From Candidatus Hydrogenedentota bacterium (GTDB lineage: Bacteria > Hydrogenedentota > Hydrogenedentia > Hydrogenedentiales > CAITNO01), in contig CAIXUF010000683.1 of assembly GCA_903922535.1 (NCBI GenBank), forward strand, positions 1 to 5,873: DNA of 5,873 nucleotides, given 5' to 3'. Both the position numbers and the translations under genes were made by a program. A model generated the notes under the pieces. That model was not told where the DNA came from. It did not search any database and was given only the letters and a program-made list of their open reading frames with translations. Below are positions 5,351 through 5,873 of this stretch, one piece after another (the first letter of the stretch is position 1; each line of letters starts with the position of its first letter).

Positions 5351-5873
5351 ATTAAAGTTTTGGTTATTGCGGCGCTGGTCCTGAGTGTGTCCGGCGTTGC
5401 GCTTGCCGAACTTCAGAACGTTGAAGTCGGCGGCAAACTGCAAATTCGCGGCAATTACTGGCGCTTTGACAAGCAGGGCGCCACCTCGTTTGTGGAACAG
5501 CGCACCGCGCTGAACGTGAAGGCGGATTTCACCAACGATGTCAGCACCTTTGTCGAGTTCGACAGCTACGGCGACTGGGGCCAGGGCTTCCGATCCAACT
5601 ACCTGACGGGCATTGACAGCCGCGGCGCTTCCGACGTCAGCCTGTATCAAGCCTACATCAACGTGAAGGACCTGTGGGGCACCCCGCTGAGCCTTCGCGT
5701 CGGCCGACAGGAACTGGCCTTCGGCAGCAAATTCCTGCTTGGCAACAACAGCAGCGCACCCTACTTCAAGGGTCTGTCATTTGACGGCATCCGCCTGACC
5801 TACGCCACCGACCAGTTCAAGGTCGATGCGTTTGCCGCCAAGCTTGCCGAGTCCTTCCAGAATTTTGGCAAGG
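5342..5873 (+). CDS. Outer-membrane beta-barrel protein, alginate-export (AlgE-like) porin family, N-terminal part
   Basis: The gene runs off the right edge; 177 codons are visible. Residues 1-22 are a typical Sec signal peptide: basic MRTIK, a hydrophobic core VLVIAALVLSVSGV, and cleavage after ALA before ELQNVE. The mature part shows amphipathic strands typical of a beta-barrel: VGGKLQIRGNYW (29-40), TALNVKADF (55-63), STFVEFDSYGDW (68-79), LSLRVGRQELAFGS (116-129) and FDGIRLTYATDQFKVDAFAA (147-166). The VGRQEL-aFG element followed by FDGIRLTY is what I know from the alginate-export domain family, whose founding member moves alginate across the Pseudomonas outer membrane. Most relatives outside Pseudomonas have no proven substrate, so alginate transport is not claimed. 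The protein should sit in the outer membrane. Start ATG 5342 has AGGAGA 9 bases upstream and a strong promoter about 285 bases upstream. An alternative is a generic carbohydrate or phosphate porin. Confidence 0.8.
   Translation, partial: MRTIKVLVIAALVLSVSGVALAELQNVEVGGKLQIRGNYWRFDKQGATSFVEQRTALNVKADFTNDVSTFVEFDSYGDWGQGFRSNYLTGIDSRGASDVSLYQAYINVKDLWGTPLSLRVGRQELAFGSKFLLGNNSSAPYFKGLSFDGIRLTYATDQFKVDAFAAKLAESFQNFGK

Noticed and set aside
5147..5650. Minus-strand open frame of 167 codons across the porin start
   Set aside because: It is antisense to the signal peptide and barrel strands of the porin. The plus strand has promoter, ribosome site and a coherent protein.
1..5873. CRISPR array, tRNA or rRNA genes, insertion sequence, integrase or toxin-antitoxin genes
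   Set aside because: I looked for regularly spaced repeats, tRNA-like cloverleaf arms, transposase motifs and long terminal inverted repeats and saw none.

Overview
The window comes from a GC-rich, Gram-negative chromosome. The evidence for this is strong G/C preference at third codon positions in the genes, a secreted outer-membrane beta-barrel protein, and a non-proteobacterial-looking DnaE with an intact PHP metal site. The style of the porin leader and the intergenic repeats reminds me of the PVC/Planctomycetes/Hydrogenedentes-type environmental bacteria. That is an impression from memory, not a demonstrated placement.

Layout: (1) positions 1-667, plus strand, hold the 3' end of a glycoside hydrolase family 4 gene with an unusual Lys/Ala-rich tail. 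(2) It converges on dnaE (678-4202, minus strand), with only 10 bases between the two stop codons. An 8-bp inverted repeat spans the junction and includes the dnaE stop codon. (3) dnaE encodes a complete 1174-residue replicative DNA polymerase III alpha subunit. (4) Upstream of it on the same strand, after a 108-base spacer with a heptanucleotide repeat, is pncC (4311-4790), a stand-alone CinA C-terminal-type nicotinamide-nucleotide amidase. pncC and dnaE probably share transcription. (5) A 551-base intergenic region (4791-5341) holds a palindrome, a C-rich/G-rich tract, a near-consensus sigma-70 promoter pointing right and a leader of about 275 nucleotides with competing helices. (6) From 5342 to the window end is the 5' part of a gene for a signal-peptide-bearing beta-barrel resembling the alginate-export porin family.

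How the genes relate: dnaE is housekeeping DNA replication and pncC is NAD salvage. The GH4 enzyme and the porin are carbohydrate- or envelope-related, and they flank the pair in the opposite orientation. Nothing shows that they form one pathway with dnaE/pncC. I found no tRNA, rRNA, CRISPR array, transposase or phage gene. The window looks mostly ordinary. The points most worth a second look are the long structured leader of the porin gene, the intact PHP site in DnaE, and the repeat-like intergenic sequences.
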